A stretch of DNA of 64,000 bases from DASQBT01 sp963782495 (GTDB lineage Bacteria; Pseudomonadota; Gammaproteobacteria; Burkholderiales; Thiobacillaceae), in contig CAWAJU010000014.1 of NCBI GenBank assembly GCA_963782495.1, positions 1 through 64,000 of the forward strand. The letters run 5' to 3'. Of the stretch, positions 16,572 through 25,709 are shown one piece after another (positions within the stretch are counted from its first letter, which is position 1; the number at the start of each line of letters is the position of its first letter). The notes beneath the pieces were generated by a model that worked only from the letters and a program-made list of their open reading frames with translations, had not been told where the DNA came from and made no database searches. The position numbers were made by a program, and so were the translations under genes.

Positions 16572-18770
16572 ATGAACCCTGATCGGCTCCGAGTCCTGTT
16601 AGCTGCCTGCCTGGTTTTGGTCCTGGCGCAAGGCGCATCTGGCGACGAGCCTGCGCTTGTCCTTCGCCTGGACACACAGTTGCGCGGCTCTGCCGTGGCT
16701 GGCCCGGATGGACCGCTGTTCATCTCGGCAGACCGCATCGAATCCAGCGAGCCAGATATCGTTGAAGCCTTCGGTCAGGTGGAAGCCCGCCATGCCGGGC
16801 AAAATTTCTTTGCCGATTTTCTTCGCTACGACACCCGGCTCAATCAGGTGAACGCGCGCGGGGCAGTGCGTTTTGAGGAGGCACAGGCTGTGGTAACAGG
16901 TGATAGCCTCACCATGAAGCTGGACACCAAGGCCGGGACCATGCTCAAGCCCACTTTCGAGTTGACTGCCACACCCGGTCGTGGCCACGCCGAAGAGGCG
17001 GATTTCCAAGATCAGGATCACGCCAGCTTCAAGCAAGCCCTCTACACTACCTGCCCGGTCGATGACGAGGCATGGAAGCTGAAGGTTAACGATCTTGACA
17101 TCGACCAGGTCAAGCAGGTCGGCACGGCACACGGTGCGCTTCTCACATTTGAGGATGTGCCTCTGCTCTATACACCCTGGATAAATTTCTCCCTGGACAA
17201 CAGCCGCAAGAGTGGCATATTGACGCCAACGTTTGGCACCACCAGCAAGAGCGGTCTTGAAATCGCGCTGCCCTACTATTTCAATCTTGCGCCCAATTAC
17301 GACGCCACCCTGTACACGCGCCTACTCAGCAAGCGCGGATTGCAACTGGGGGGAGAAGGCCGTTATCTGATGGAATCCTATCAAGGCACGGCCCTGCTTG
17401 AGGCCCTGAGTGACAAGACCAAGAGCCAGACGCGCTGGGCTGTGCAGCTCCAACACCAGCAGCAGTTCGATCCAACCCTGATCGGTCACGTAAATTTCCA
17501 GCGTGTTTCCGACAATGACTACTACCGTGATCTGTCTACCCTGGTCGGCAAGACTTCGCAAACCCTGCTCCCCGAGCAGGGTCAACTGGATTTCGACGAC
17601 GGCGTTTGGCAAGGGCAGTTCCTGGTTCAGCAATTCCAGCTGCTGCAGGACCCGAACAATCCCATTACCCGCCCCTATGGCCGCCTCCCGGACATCTCGC
17701 TCAAGACCGACCGTCAGTTCGGGGCGCTTGAGGGAAGACTTGACTCCAAGTTCGACTATTTCACGCACCCCACCCAAACCCAGGGTGCGCGATTGATTGT
17801 CTATCCTCAACTCAAGTTACCCTGGGAAACCCGTTACGCCTCTTTCAACGCCAAGCTAGGCGTGAACGCGAGCTACTATAGCTTGGACAGTTCTGCGCCC
17901 AAGCAAACCATCACCCGGGTTCTGCCCATCACCAGCGTTGACGGCGGCTTCGCCATGGACCGGGATTTCAGTTTTTCCGGCAAGCGCTATCAGCAAACCC
18001 TGGAACCGCGCGCCTATTATCTCTACGTCCCGTTCCGGGACCAGAGCCAAATCCCGGTCTTCGACACCGCCAAGCTCGACCTGAGCCTCGACCAGATGTT
18101 CCGCGAAAACCAGTACATCGGAGGCGACCGGATCAATGACGCCAACCAGCTGACCCTGGCCCTGACCAGTCGTCTGATAGATGCGGAAAACGGCCTGGAA
18201 CGGCTCAACCTGACTTTCGGGCAGCGCTATTACTTCGACAAGCAACAGGTCACCCTTCCGGGCGAAACGCCGCGCGATACGCTGGCCACCGACTTGCTGG
18301 CTGCGTTTGGCGGACAGGTCACGCCTGAAGTGCGTGTCGACGGAACCTGGCAATACAATACAGACAAAGGCAGAACTTTGCGCTCAAACCTGAGCGCCAC
18401 CTACACTCCCGGTCCCGGACGTCTGCTTAATATGGGCTACCGACTCATTGAAGGGTCGGCTGAACAGGTTGACCTTTCCAGCCAATGGCCCTTGACCCAT
18501 CGTCTCTACGGCCTGACGCGGATCAATTACTCGCTCAAGGACAGCCAACTGGTGGAAGGCTTGATGGGGCTTGAATACAATGGAGGCTGCTGGATTCTGC
18601 GGAGTGTCATCCAAAGGCTTGCCACGGCACAGAACAGCCGCAACAATGCTTTTTTCATCCAATTGGAACTGAACGGTCTCGGCCGTCTTGGCTCTAATCC
18701 CATTGACGTTCTCAAACAGAGTATTCCCGGATATGCGAATACAAGCGACATTATTCCTTCTCAGCCTTAG
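16572..18770 (+). CDS. lptD: LPS-assembly protein LptD
   Basis: A 732-residue outer-membrane protein that, with LptE, inserts lipopolysaccharide into the outer leaflet. Signal peptide about 1-24; OstA/LptA-like jelly roll with the SADRIESSEPDIVEAFGQVE segment (about 45-190); C-terminal beta-barrel rich in alternating hydrophobic strands. Conserved EDVPLLYTPWINFSLDNSRKSG is present. Only two mature Cys are visible (near 160 in YTTCPVD and near 672 in NGGCW), so one interdomain disulfide instead of the two of E. coli. Its last 38 bases overlap surA. Confidence 0.96.
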   Translation: MNPDRLRVLLAACLVLVLAQGASGDEPALVLRLDTQLRGSAVAGPDGPLFISADRIESSEPDIVEAFGQVEARHAGQNFFADFLRYDTRLNQVNARGAVRFEEAQAVVTGDSLTMKLDTKAGTMLKPTFELTATPGRGHAEEADFQDQDHASFKQALYTTCPVDDEAWKLKVNDLDIDQVKQVGTAHGALLTFEDVPLLYTPWINFSLDNSRKSGILTPTFGTTSKSGLEIALPYYFNLAPNYDATLYTRLLSKRGLQLGGEGRYLMESYQGTALLEALSDKTKSQTRWAVQLQHQQQFDPTLIGHVNFQRVSDNDYYRDLSTLVGKTSQTLLPEQGQLDFDDGVWQGQFLVQQFQLLQDPNNPITRPYGRLPDISLKTDRQFGALEGRLDSKFDYFTHPTQTQGARLIVYPQLKLPWETRYASFNAKLGVNASYYSLDSSAPKQTITRVLPITSVDGGFAMDRDFSFSGKRYQQTLEPRAYYLYVPFRDQSQIPVFDTAKLDLSLDQMFRENQYIGGDRINDANQLTLALTSRLIDAENGLERLNLTFGQRYYFDKQQVTLPGETPRDTLATDLLAAFGGQVTPEVRVDGTWQYNTDKGRTLRSNLSATYTPGPGRLLNMGYRLIEGSAEQVDLSSQWPLTHRLYGLTRINYSLKDSQLVEGLMGLEYNGGCWILRSVIQRLATAQNSRNNAFFIQLELNGLGRLGSNPIDVLKQSIPGYANTSDIIPSQP

Positions 18771-20025
18771 CCTGACGTTTTGCCCGCCGCTCTCGCGCGC
18801 GGCCAATATCGAGGTAGTCGACCAAATCGCTGCAGTGGTCAATGACGAAGTCATTACGCGCAGTGAATTGGAAAGCCGCTATAAGGAAGTGCTGGCCCAG
18901 TTGCGCCAGCAGAATACGCCTTTGCCCCCCAAAGACCTGCTGGAAAAGCAACTGCTGGAACGCATGATCACCGAGCGCGCCATCCTGCAGCACGCCAATA
19001 GCACCGGCATCCGGGTGGAAGCTTCTCAGGTAGAACACACCGTGGAACGAATTGCGCAGCAGAACAACATGGACGTGGACGGTCTGAAGGCCGCTCTTGC
19101 TCGGGATGGCGTCAGTTTCGACAAGTTTCGCAATGACATCCGCAACGAAATTACCATCGCCCGGGCTCGGGAGCGGGACGTGGACAACAGAATCGTCGTT
19201 TCGGAAGGCGAGATCGAAGGCTATTTGCAAACCCAGGCAACCCAGGGCAAGGACGAAGAATACAACCTCTCCCACATCCTCATTTCGGTGCCCGAAAATG
19301 CGTCGCCTGAACAAATCCAGGCGCGCCGCGCCAAAGCCCAGGACCTTGTCGACCAACTGGGGAAAGGGGCAGATTTTGCCGAGCTTTCAGCCAGCTACTC
19401 GGATGCGCCCAATGCCATGAAGGGCGGCAATCTGGGCTGGAAATCCAGCGCCGAATTGCCAAGCCTGTTTCTTGAGACGCTCAAGGCTCTCAAGCCAGGC
19501 GAGGTCGCGCCCATCATCAAGAGCGCCAACGGTTTCCACATCGTCAAACTCAACGACAAGCGTGGTCTGAACACCAACATGGTGGTCACCCAGACGCATG
19601 CCCGCCATATTTTGATCAAGCCCAGTGAGTTGGTATCGGAAGACGACGCCAAGAATCGCTTGCTGCAAATCCGCGAACGTCTGGAAAACGGCCAGAAATT
19701 TGGGGATCTCGCGCGTCAGTACTCGGAAGACGCCTCAGCCAGCAAAGGCGGCGACCTCGGTTGGGTCAATCCGGGGGACACCGTGCCCGAATTTGAAAAG
19801 GCCATGGACGCCCTGCAACCTAACGAACTGAGCCAGCCCATCCACAGCCCCTTCGGCTGGCATCTGATCCAGGTGTTGGAGCGGCGCCAGCAGGACGTCA
19901 CTCAGGAGCGGCAGAAACTGCTCGCCCGCAAGGCCATTCGGGAACGCAAGGCGGACGAGTCCTATCAGGAATGGGTGCGCCAGCTGCGCGACTCGGCGTA
20001 CGTGGAAATTCGCCCCCTGGAATAG
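18733..20025 (+). CDS. surA: Periplasmic chaperone/peptidyl-prolyl isomerase SurA
   Basis: A 430-residue outer-membrane-protein chaperone. Signal peptide MRIQATLFLLSLSLTFCPPL then RAANIEVVDQIAAVVNDEVITRSELE, the conserved SurA N-domain. Two parvulin (PpiC) domains follow, each with the DLGW pattern: about residues 165-265 (SHILISVPENAS to GGNLGW) and 275-375 (ARHILIKPSELVS to GGDLGWVNPG). The frame opens earlier, but the ATG at 18733 gives the signal peptide and overlaps lptD, its transport client. Confidence 0.95.
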   Translation: MRIQATLFLLSLSLTFCPPLSRAANIEVVDQIAAVVNDEVITRSELESRYKEVLAQLRQQNTPLPPKDLLEKQLLERMITERAILQHANSTGIRVEASQVEHTVERIAQQNNMDVDGLKAALARDGVSFDKFRNDIRNEITIARARERDVDNRIVVSEGEIEGYLQTQATQGKDEEYNLSHILISVPENASPEQIQARRAKAQDLVDQLGKGADFAELSASYSDAPNAMKGGNLGWKSSAELPSLFLETLKALKPGEVAPIIKSANGFHIVKLNDKRGLNTNMVVTQTHARHILIKPSELVSEDDAKNRLLQIRERLENGQKFGDLARQYSEDASASKGGDLGWVNPGDTVPEFEKAMDALQPNELSQPIHSPFGWHLIQVLERRQQDVTQERQKLLARKAIRERKADESYQEWVRQLRDSAYVEIRPLE

Positions 20026-20069
20026 GACGTGACGACACTTCTCAGGGCCACATCCGAGCGGCGGTCCTC

Positions 20070-21065
20070 ATGAATTTGCCCTCCGTTGTCCTGACCACCG
20101 GCGAGCCGGCCGGCATTGGCCCCGATCTCGCCTTGCTGATTGCGCAGCATGAATTGCCCTGCGCACTGGTCGCGCTGGCCGATGCGGACCTTCTACGCGC
20201 GCGCGCCAGCCAACTGGGCTTTTCGGTCAAGCTGGACGGTCTTGCGTCAACGCAAGTGCCCCACCCACACCAAGCCGGCACCCTGCAGGTCTGGCACGAG
20301 TCTCTGGTCCAACGCTGCCAGGCAGGAACCCTGAGCTTGCACAATGCGCCCTATGTGTTGCGCCTGCTGGACCGCGCCGTTGCCGCTTGTCAGGAAGGAC
20401 TCGTCCAGGCGATGGTGACCGGCCCGGTGCACAAGGGCGTAATCAATGACGCAGGCATTTCCTTTACCGGCCATACGGAATATCTTGCGGACAAGACCGC
20501 GACCGCGAAAGTCGTCATGATGTTGGTCGGCGGCGGCCTGCGCGTTGCGCTGGCCACCACCCACCTGCCCTTGTCCGAGGTGTCCCGAGCCATCACCCGA
20601 GAGGGACTCGCCGCCGTGATCCGTATTCTCCATACCGACCTGGTGGAAAAATTCAGCCTGCCACATCCGTGCATCGCAGTGTGTGGACTCAACCCACATT
20701 CTGGCGAATCCGGCTACCTGGGCCGTGAGGAAATCGAGGTCATCACACCGGTGTTGCAGGCCCTGCGCACTGAAGGCATGGACCTGACCGGTCCCCATCC
20801 TGCCGACACCCTGTTCGCCCAATTGCGCAAACAGCCTGCCGACGCAGTGCTGGCGATGTATCACGATCAGGGCCTGCCGGCACTCAAGTACGCCAGCTTC
20901 GGCGAAGGCATCAACGTCACCCTGGGCTTGCCTTTGATTCGTACCTCAGTGGACCACGGAACGGCGCTGGATCTCGCTGGAACAGGCAAGGTCGAAACTG
21001 GCAGCCTGGTGGCCGCGATCAAGCTGGCAGCGAAACTGGCCGGCGCTCGTCAAAGAGCGACATGA
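20070..21065 (+). CDS. pdxA: 4-hydroxythreonine-4-phosphate dehydrogenase
   Basis: A 331-residue NAD-dependent enzyme of pyridoxal phosphate synthesis. Start MNLPSVVLTTGEPAGIGPDL is the standard PdxA N-terminus. Metal-binding His residues occur in FTGHTEYLA, and in GLNPHSGESGYLG and AMYHDQGLPALKY; RTSVDHGTALDLAGTGK closes the active site. The open frame extends into surA, but homology begins at 20070, 45 bases after the surA stop. The order surA-pdxA-rsmA is conserved. Confidence 0.96.
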   Translation: MNLPSVVLTTGEPAGIGPDLALLIAQHELPCALVALADADLLRARASQLGFSVKLDGLASTQVPHPHQAGTLQVWHESLVQRCQAGTLSLHNAPYVLRLLDRAVAACQEGLVQAMVTGPVHKGVINDAGISFTGHTEYLADKTATAKVVMMLVGGGLRVALATTHLPLSEVSRAITREGLAAVIRILHTDLVEKFSLPHPCIAVCGLNPHSGESGYLGREEIEVITPVLQALRTEGMDLTGPHPADTLFAQLRKQPADAVLAMYHDQGLPALKYASFGEGINVTLGLPLIRTSVDHGTALDLAGTGKVETGSLVAAIKLAAKLAGARQRAT

Positions 21066-21109
21066 AGACAACTCGACGCCGATAGAGGCGGCGCCTGTTC
21101 CCGATTCCT

Positions 21110-21958
21110 GTGAAGCACATTCCACGCAAGCGCTTCGGCCAGCACTTCCTCACCGACCAGGGTGTCGTCCGAGCCATCGTAAACGCCATCCGGCCCCAGC
21201 CAGGTGAAGTGCTGGTTGAAATCGGCCCCGGCCTGGGCGCCCTCACCCGGCCACTGCTGGACCGCATTCCCCACCTGCATGTGTTGGAACTGGATCGCGA
21301 CATCATCGCGCGGCTGAAGAAGACCTGGCCGCCGGAGCGGCTCAGTATCCACGAGGGCGATGCGCTGAAGTTCGATTTCAATGTCATTGCGAGACCCGAA
21401 GGGCCGTGGCAACCCGATCAAGGCAGCAACACGCCGACAATCCGGGTTTGTGGCAACCTGCCCTACAACATCTCCAGCCCGCTGCTTTTTCACCTGATGG
21501 ATTACACCGAAGCCATTAGCGACATGACGTTCATGCTGCAGAAGGAAGTGGTGGACCGCATGGTCGCCAAACCTTCCACCCCACCCTATGGCCGGCTCTC
21601 CGTCATGCTGCAGCGGCGCTATCGCATGGAAGCGCTGTTTCATGTTCCACCCGAGGCATTCGACCCGCCGCCCAAGGTCGAGTCCGCCGTGGTACGCATG
21701 ATTCCCAAACCTGCCAGTGAAATACCTGCACTGAATGAAAAGCTGTTTGGCGAGATCGTAGCCGCCGCGTTTGGCATGCGACGCAAGACCCTGCGCAACA
21801 CCCTGGGGAACAAGCTGAAGCAGCAAGAGCTTGTTGAGCTTGGTATCAACGCCCAACTGCGCGCGGAAAATCTAGCCCTGTCCGACTACGAAGCGATCAC
21901 TTCGCACATCGCCGGTCGAAACAATTCTTCACAACTATCCACTCGGTCCAAGACGTGA
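21110..21958 (+). CDS. rsmA: 16S rRNA dimethyladenosine transferase KsgA/RsmA
   Basis: A 282-residue methyltransferase that dimethylates the two adjacent adenines in helix 45 of 16S rRNA. Motifs: KRFGQHFLTD, VLVEIGPGLGALTRPLLD (AdoMet site), LELDRD, and the catalytic NLPYNISSPLLFHLM. GTG start at 21110. Between DALKFDF and the strand before NLPYNIS there is an extra segment (about residues 91-107, NVIARPEGPWQPDQGSN) coded by a REP-like sequence; E. coli KsgA is about ten residues shorter here. The rest is normal and the frame is intact. Confidence 0.95.
   Translation: MKHIPRKRFGQHFLTDQGVVRAIVNAIRPQPGEVLVEIGPGLGALTRPLLDRIPHLHVLELDRDIIARLKKTWPPERLSIHEGDALKFDFNVIARPEGPWQPDQGSNTPTIRVCGNLPYNISSPLLFHLMDYTEAISDMTFMLQKEVVDRMVAKPSTPPYGRLSVMLQRRYRMEALFHVPPEAFDPPPKVESAVVRMIPKPASEIPALNEKLFGEIVAAAFGMRRKTLRNTLGNKLKQQELVELGINAQLRAENLALSDYEAITSHIAGRNNSSQLSTRSKT
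21383..21415 (+). repeat. REP-like repeat within rsmA
   Basis: The 33 bases beginning GTCATTGCGAGACCCGAAGG and continuing GCCGTGGCAACCC match the widespread intergenic repeat pattern TCATTGCGAG...CGAAG...GTGGCAATCC found between genes in many bacteria (recognised from memory). Here it is inside rsmA, in frame, and is translated as VIARPEGPWQP. No second copy was noticed in the window. Confidence 0.65.
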
Positions 21959-22024
21959 ATGTCGTGACACGAAATCACCTGGCCTTTCCCGGACCATTGG
22001 TTCGCACCGGAACGGCGAATTGAT

Positions 22025-22150
22025 ATGATCGACTACTTGCGTTTGCAGACGGCGCGCTTCGGTTTGATGCTGCTCGTTTTTCTCTGCTGCGCCCACTGGC
22101 CGGTCGTGCAAGCCAATTCCCTGGTTGCGCCCGGACCGGCATTGCCCTGA
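22025..22150 (+). CDS. Possible 41-residue secreted or membrane peptide
   Basis: An ATG at 22025 opens a 41-codon frame, MIDYLRLQTARFGLMLLVFL and then CCAHWPVVQANSLVAPGPAL, ending at TGA 22150. It looks like a signal peptide with two Cys and a possible cleavage site after VQA. The ribosome site is poor (GGCGAATTGAT). It lies alone between rsmA and a secreted orphan. No family is recognised and it may be a chance frame. Confidence 0.3.
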   Translation: MIDYLRLQTARFGLMLLVFLCCAHWPVVQANSLVAPGPALP

Positions 22151-22332
22151 TCTGTCGCCGGCCTTGCCACCTTTCCGATTTCTGGCATTCTTTGGGTCAA
22201 GGTCTTGTTCAAGCGCTTCGGCCATGTTCCTCGCTGAGCGTCTGGCCCTTCCACCGAATGAGTTCTTCCGGCCTACGGTTTCCATCGGCCACTTTCGTCA
22301 ACCTGAGGCAGCACCCAGAAGGGGCCATAACC

Positions 22333-22773
22333 ATGCGACTTAGATCGTTCTTCTTGGCGACTCTTGCGTTGAGCACCGCGTTTGCTCATGGCAACGACAA
22401 TCCGATGTCACAACTCTTTTCAGCCCGCAGCCTGAAGTGCCACTTCGATCACGGAACCAGCGCGACGTGGATGGGCAGCAAACCAAAGCCTTCCCCCGTC
22501 CGCGCTGGCCCGGAACTTCATTTCGACGCAATAGACATCAAGTATCAGTCCGCGCGCGTAATTGGAAACGCGGGTGCCCGCGATGTCAAAGTGTTCCCGG
22601 CCAGAGCAGGTCTATCCTTCATTGAAATGGCGCCGAATGCCGTTGACATCACCACCGTGTTTTCCATCTATGGAAAAGATCACGAATTCATCGCCATAGA
22701 CACTCGCCACGAATTGGTTTCTGGCGTAGCGATAGGGACGCAATACTATGGCTCGTGTCAACTCGTGCAGTGA
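22333..22773 (+). CDS. Hypothetical periplasmic protein
   Basis: A 146-residue protein with a clear signal peptide (MRLRSFFLATLALSTAFAHG) followed by a mature domain of mixed beta pattern, with two Cys (LKCHFDHG near residue 34 and GSCQLVQ at the end) that could form a disulfide. The frame extends upstream, but the ATG at 22333 is the one that gives the signal sequence. I do not recognise the family. It precedes the cytochrome cluster by about 480 bases and is probably a separate transcription unit. Confidence 0.6.
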   Translation: MRLRSFFLATLALSTAFAHGNDNPMSQLFSARSLKCHFDHGTSATWMGSKPKPSPVRAGPELHFDAIDIKYQSARVIGNAGARDVKVFPARAGLSFIEMAPNAVDITTVFSIYGKDHEFIAIDTRHELVSGVAIGTQYYGSCQLVQ

Positions 22774-23249
22774 TGGCAAGCCTTGAAGACAAGGAAGGGC
22801 TTTCTGGCGCCGGTCAGCAGCAGGCGGCAACCCGGCCATTCCGTTGAAGAACGCCCAAGCGGTCGTCAGCTTGGATTCCGCTTCAACCATGGGCCTCACA
22901 TTCAATGACCGTTGGTGCGTTGATGGTCTGAAGACCCCGAGACAATTGCGGGAATCCCCCAGTGAGTTTTTCAACGGAATTGGCCAAGAACAGCCCTAAC
23001 GCAGTCATGCGGTATGCCCCGGCGACCCCGTTCACCGGCCAGATAGCAGGCAGTTTCTGCCACGCCGGTCGCGATCGGAGCGACCCCGCCTGATGGAGGG
23101 ATAGCTCCTTATTAGTTTTTCTAATCCATATTGGAATTAACAAGAAAGGCATTGAATGCTACAAATAACTCAATTAGGCTGGTGGCGTCTTTGCGAGGAG
23201 ATGTAGCGGCCGTGTTTCCATCAACCTTTTTCCCTGGGAGGCTAGAAAG
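22774..23249. other. Intergenic region upstream of the cytochrome cluster
   Basis: About 475 bases without a convincing gene. Minus-strand frames of 90 and 120 codons cross it, but they overlap each other or the orphan gene and show no family motif. The last 150 bases (from about 23100) are clearly AT-richer (for example TTATTAGTTTTTCTAATCC) and probably hold the promoter of the cytochrome operon. A short inverted repeat, GGTCGC and GCGACC, lies near 23068-23086. Confidence 0.5.
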
Positions 23250-23585
23250 ATGCGTTACATCATTGCCATGGCACTGTCGGGTCTAATATCCGTTCCCGCA
23301 GTTGCAAGTATGGAGCTTTCTGATAAATACGGATGCAGCGATTGCCACAGACTGGAAATCAAGCCCGGGGCGGCGCGGCAAAGGAGTGAAGGCCCCAGCT
23401 ACAAGGAAATTGCCGAAAAACGCAAGGTCGAGAAGGGGGCCGAAAAATTACTGGTGGGCATCATCAAGAATGGTAGCAAAGGAGTCTGGGCCAAGAAATT
23501 GGGCAAGAAGTCCCAGATGGCCGGCGACGACGATATCCCGGTCAAGGATGCTGACGCCATAGCCAAGTGGATCCTGTCGCTGTAG
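23250..23585 (+). CDS. Monoheme c-type cytochrome
   Basis: A 111-residue precursor: signal peptide to about residue 20 (PAVAS), one heme motif CSDCH at residues 29-33, and a C-terminal DADAIAKWILSL helix as in class I cytochromes. A Met in KKSQMAGDDDIPV is the likely axial ligand. Ribosome site GGGAGG lies about 10 bases before the ATG. It is 42 bases upstream of the nine-heme cytochrome and very likely co-transcribed, so it may be its soluble electron partner. Confidence 0.88.
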   Translation: MRYIIAMALSGLISVPAVASMELSDKYGCSDCHRLEIKPGAARQRSEGPSYKEIAEKRKVEKGAEKLLVGIIKNGSKGVWAKKLGKKSQMAGDDDIPVKDADAIAKWILSL

Positions 23586-23626
23586 GCAGCGCTCATAACC
23601 GTGGTCCGGAATGCCGGATAACAACA

Positions 23627-25582
23627 ATGGCCAAGAAAGTCATGAGGTCACTGTTCTGGAGTTTGGCCACGGTGTTTCTCCTGTTGGCCGCACCTCTCTC
23701 TCAGGGTGCGGATACGCCATCCGTTCAGGCCAGGGCCAGTGCCGGGCCCAACGTCATTTCCAACAAGCGCTGCATGAGGTGCCACGGCGATGAGGACGCG
23801 AAGACCGTCAAACGGCCCGACGGGACGGAAATCAATATCTTCGTGGACAAGTCGGCGTTTGAGCACAGTGCTCACGGCAAGCAATCTTGCGTTGGATGTC
23901 ACAACAACATCACTTCGCTGCCCCACGACGAACCCTTAGCCATACGCGTAGGCTGTATCGATTGCCACAGGCAGAAATGGGCGGAGCAACAGGAACATCC
24001 GACCCCCGAATATAGAACGCTGAGGATGGTGATCCAGCAGACCGACGCCTATCTGCATTCTGTCCATGCACAACCCAATAAACTGGACGATAGCAAGGTC
24101 AACGCCACCTGCACGGACTGCCACGATGCGCACAACATTGGTCCCATAGGTAGCGAACAGAGTCCGGAGCACCGTCTGAAGAATCCCGAGGTATGCGGCC
24201 GCTGCCATGAGCAGGAGAAAGCCGAATATCTGACTTCCGTCCATGGCAAGGCGGTAATGGAGCAAAAGAATGCCAAGGCCGCGGTCTGTTCGGACTGCCA
24301 CACCACCCACGACATTGCTTCCCCCCAAGGGGATGCGACGAAGTTGAGCATCACCCAGAACTGTGGAAATTGCCACAAGGAGGAGCAAAGGTCCTATCTG
24401 GGATCCTACCATGGTCAGGTGGTACGCCTGGGTTACACCAATACGGCTAAGTGTTTTGACTGCCACGGCGCACACGGCATCAGGAAGGTCGATGACCCGG
24501 CATCAAGGGTTAACAGCAATAATCTTCTACAGACCTGCCGTTCCTGCCACAAAAGTGCCACGCCCAACTTCACCAGCTTCCAGCCCCATGGCAATTCACA
24601 TGACTTCGGCAAGTATCCAGGGATCTGGATTACCACAAAATTCATGGAGGCCTTGATCATCAGCGTATTCCTGTTTTTCTGGACCCATGTCTTGCTGTGG
24701 TTCTACCGCGAGTACAAGGATCGCCAGGCAGGCCTAGGCTACAAGCCAGACCCGGGCCAGCCGGCAACGGTCTACTTCCGCCGTTTCAGTGCCTTCTGGC
24801 GCCTGATCCACCTGTTGTTCGCGCTCAGCATCATTACCCTGGTGCTGACCGGCACCACTCTGCAGTTCGCGAATACGGCCTGGGCACATATGGTGATCCG
24901 TCTGATTGGTGGACCCGAGATGGAAGCGATCATCCACCGCGCCGCAGGGGTCACTTTGTTGGCGGCATTCCTGGTCCAGTTTGCCATGGTCGGCTTCAAC
25001 ATCTGGCGAAATCGCAAGTCCTTTACCTGGTTTGGCCCCACTTCGCTGGTTCCCAGCATGCAGGACTTGCGTGATATCGCTGCCATGTTCCGCTGGTTCC
25101 TGGGCCGCGCGCCGCGCCCAAGTTTCGACCACTGGGCGTACTGGCAGAAGTTCGATTACTGGGCGCCGTTTTGGGGTATGGCCATCATCGGGGGTACCGG
25201 TCTGCTCCTGTTCTTCCCGACCATAACCTCAATTATTCTGCCGGGCTGGATGTTCAACATCGCCACCATCGCGCATGGCGAAGAGGCATTGCTGGCGGCG
25301 GTATTCCTGTTTACGGTGCACTTCTTCAACGTGCATTTCCGTCCGGACAAGTTCCCCATGAGCACTTCCATCTTCACCGGATCGGTACCGTTGGAAGAGT
25401 TCAAGCATGATCACGCGTTGGCGTATGAGCGCCTGCTCGCCAGCGGTGAACTCGACAAGTACCTGGTGAAACCACCATCGGCGCGCATGGAGAAAGGTGC
25501 CAGGCTGCTTACGGCGGCCCTCATCTTCGCCAGCCTCACCCTGCTTGTCCTTGTGCTGTATGGCTATGCAACGATGTCGTAG
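23627..25582 (+). CDS. Nine-heme cytochrome c fused to a membrane cytochrome b
   Basis: A 651-residue protein. Signal peptide residues 1 to about 27. Nine CXXCH sites follow at residues 49, 88, 110, 162, 190, 221, 246, 276 and 304, with many extra His (HSAHG, LHSVH, SVHGK, SYHGQ) for bis-His ligation. From about residue 335 there are about six transmembrane helices of cytochrome b561/formate-dehydrogenase-gamma type: RLIHLLFAL, IIHRAAG and the AHGEEALLAAVFLF-HFFNVHFRPDKFP stretch supply likely heme b ligands. The layout suggests a quinone-pool oxidoreductase passing electrons to or from a periplasmic multiheme wire, comparable to Geobacter Cbc complexes, where CbcL fuses b and nine c hemes in the opposite order (from memory). 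Direction of electron flow and partner are unknown. Confidence 0.88.
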   Translation: MAKKVMRSLFWSLATVFLLLAAPLSQGADTPSVQARASAGPNVISNKRCMRCHGDEDAKTVKRPDGTEINIFVDKSAFEHSAHGKQSCVGCHNNITSLPHDEPLAIRVGCIDCHRQKWAEQQEHPTPEYRTLRMVIQQTDAYLHSVHAQPNKLDDSKVNATCTDCHDAHNIGPIGSEQSPEHRLKNPEVCGRCHEQEKAEYLTSVHGKAVMEQKNAKAAVCSDCHTTHDIASPQGDATKLSITQNCGNCHKEEQRSYLGSYHGQVVRLGYTNTAKCFDCHGAHGIRKVDDPASRVNSNNLLQTCRSCHKSATPNFTSFQPHGNSHDFGKYPGIWITTKFMEALIISVFLFFWTHVLLWFYREYKDRQAGLGYKPDPGQPATVYFRRFSAFWRLIHLLFALSIITLVLTGTTLQFANTAWAHMVIRLIGGPEMEAIIHRAAGVTLLAAFLVQFAMVGFNIWRNRKSFTWFGPTSLVPSMQDLRDIAAMFRWFLGRAPRPSFDHWAYWQKFDYWAPFWGMAIIGGTGLLLFFPTITSIILPGWMFNIATIAHGEEALLAAVFLFTVHFFNVHFRPDKFPMSTSIFTGSVPLEEFKHDHALAYERLLASGELDKYLVKPPSARMEKGARLLTAALIFASLTLLVLVLYGYATMS

Positions 25583-25709
25583 AGGACTGCATGAAAGATG
25601 GGCTCGATGGCTGGGCGTTAACTTATCGTGTTGAACGTCTTGCTGACGCCACCGAGTTCTTGGTCAGATCAAGTTGTATCTTTTGCGGCCGACTTCTGAA
25701 GGATATGCC

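Noticed and set aside
22612..23152. Minus-strand frames of 120 and 90 codons before the cytochrome cluster
   Set aside because: They overlap each other and the secreted orphan, lack family resemblance, and are probably shadow frames.
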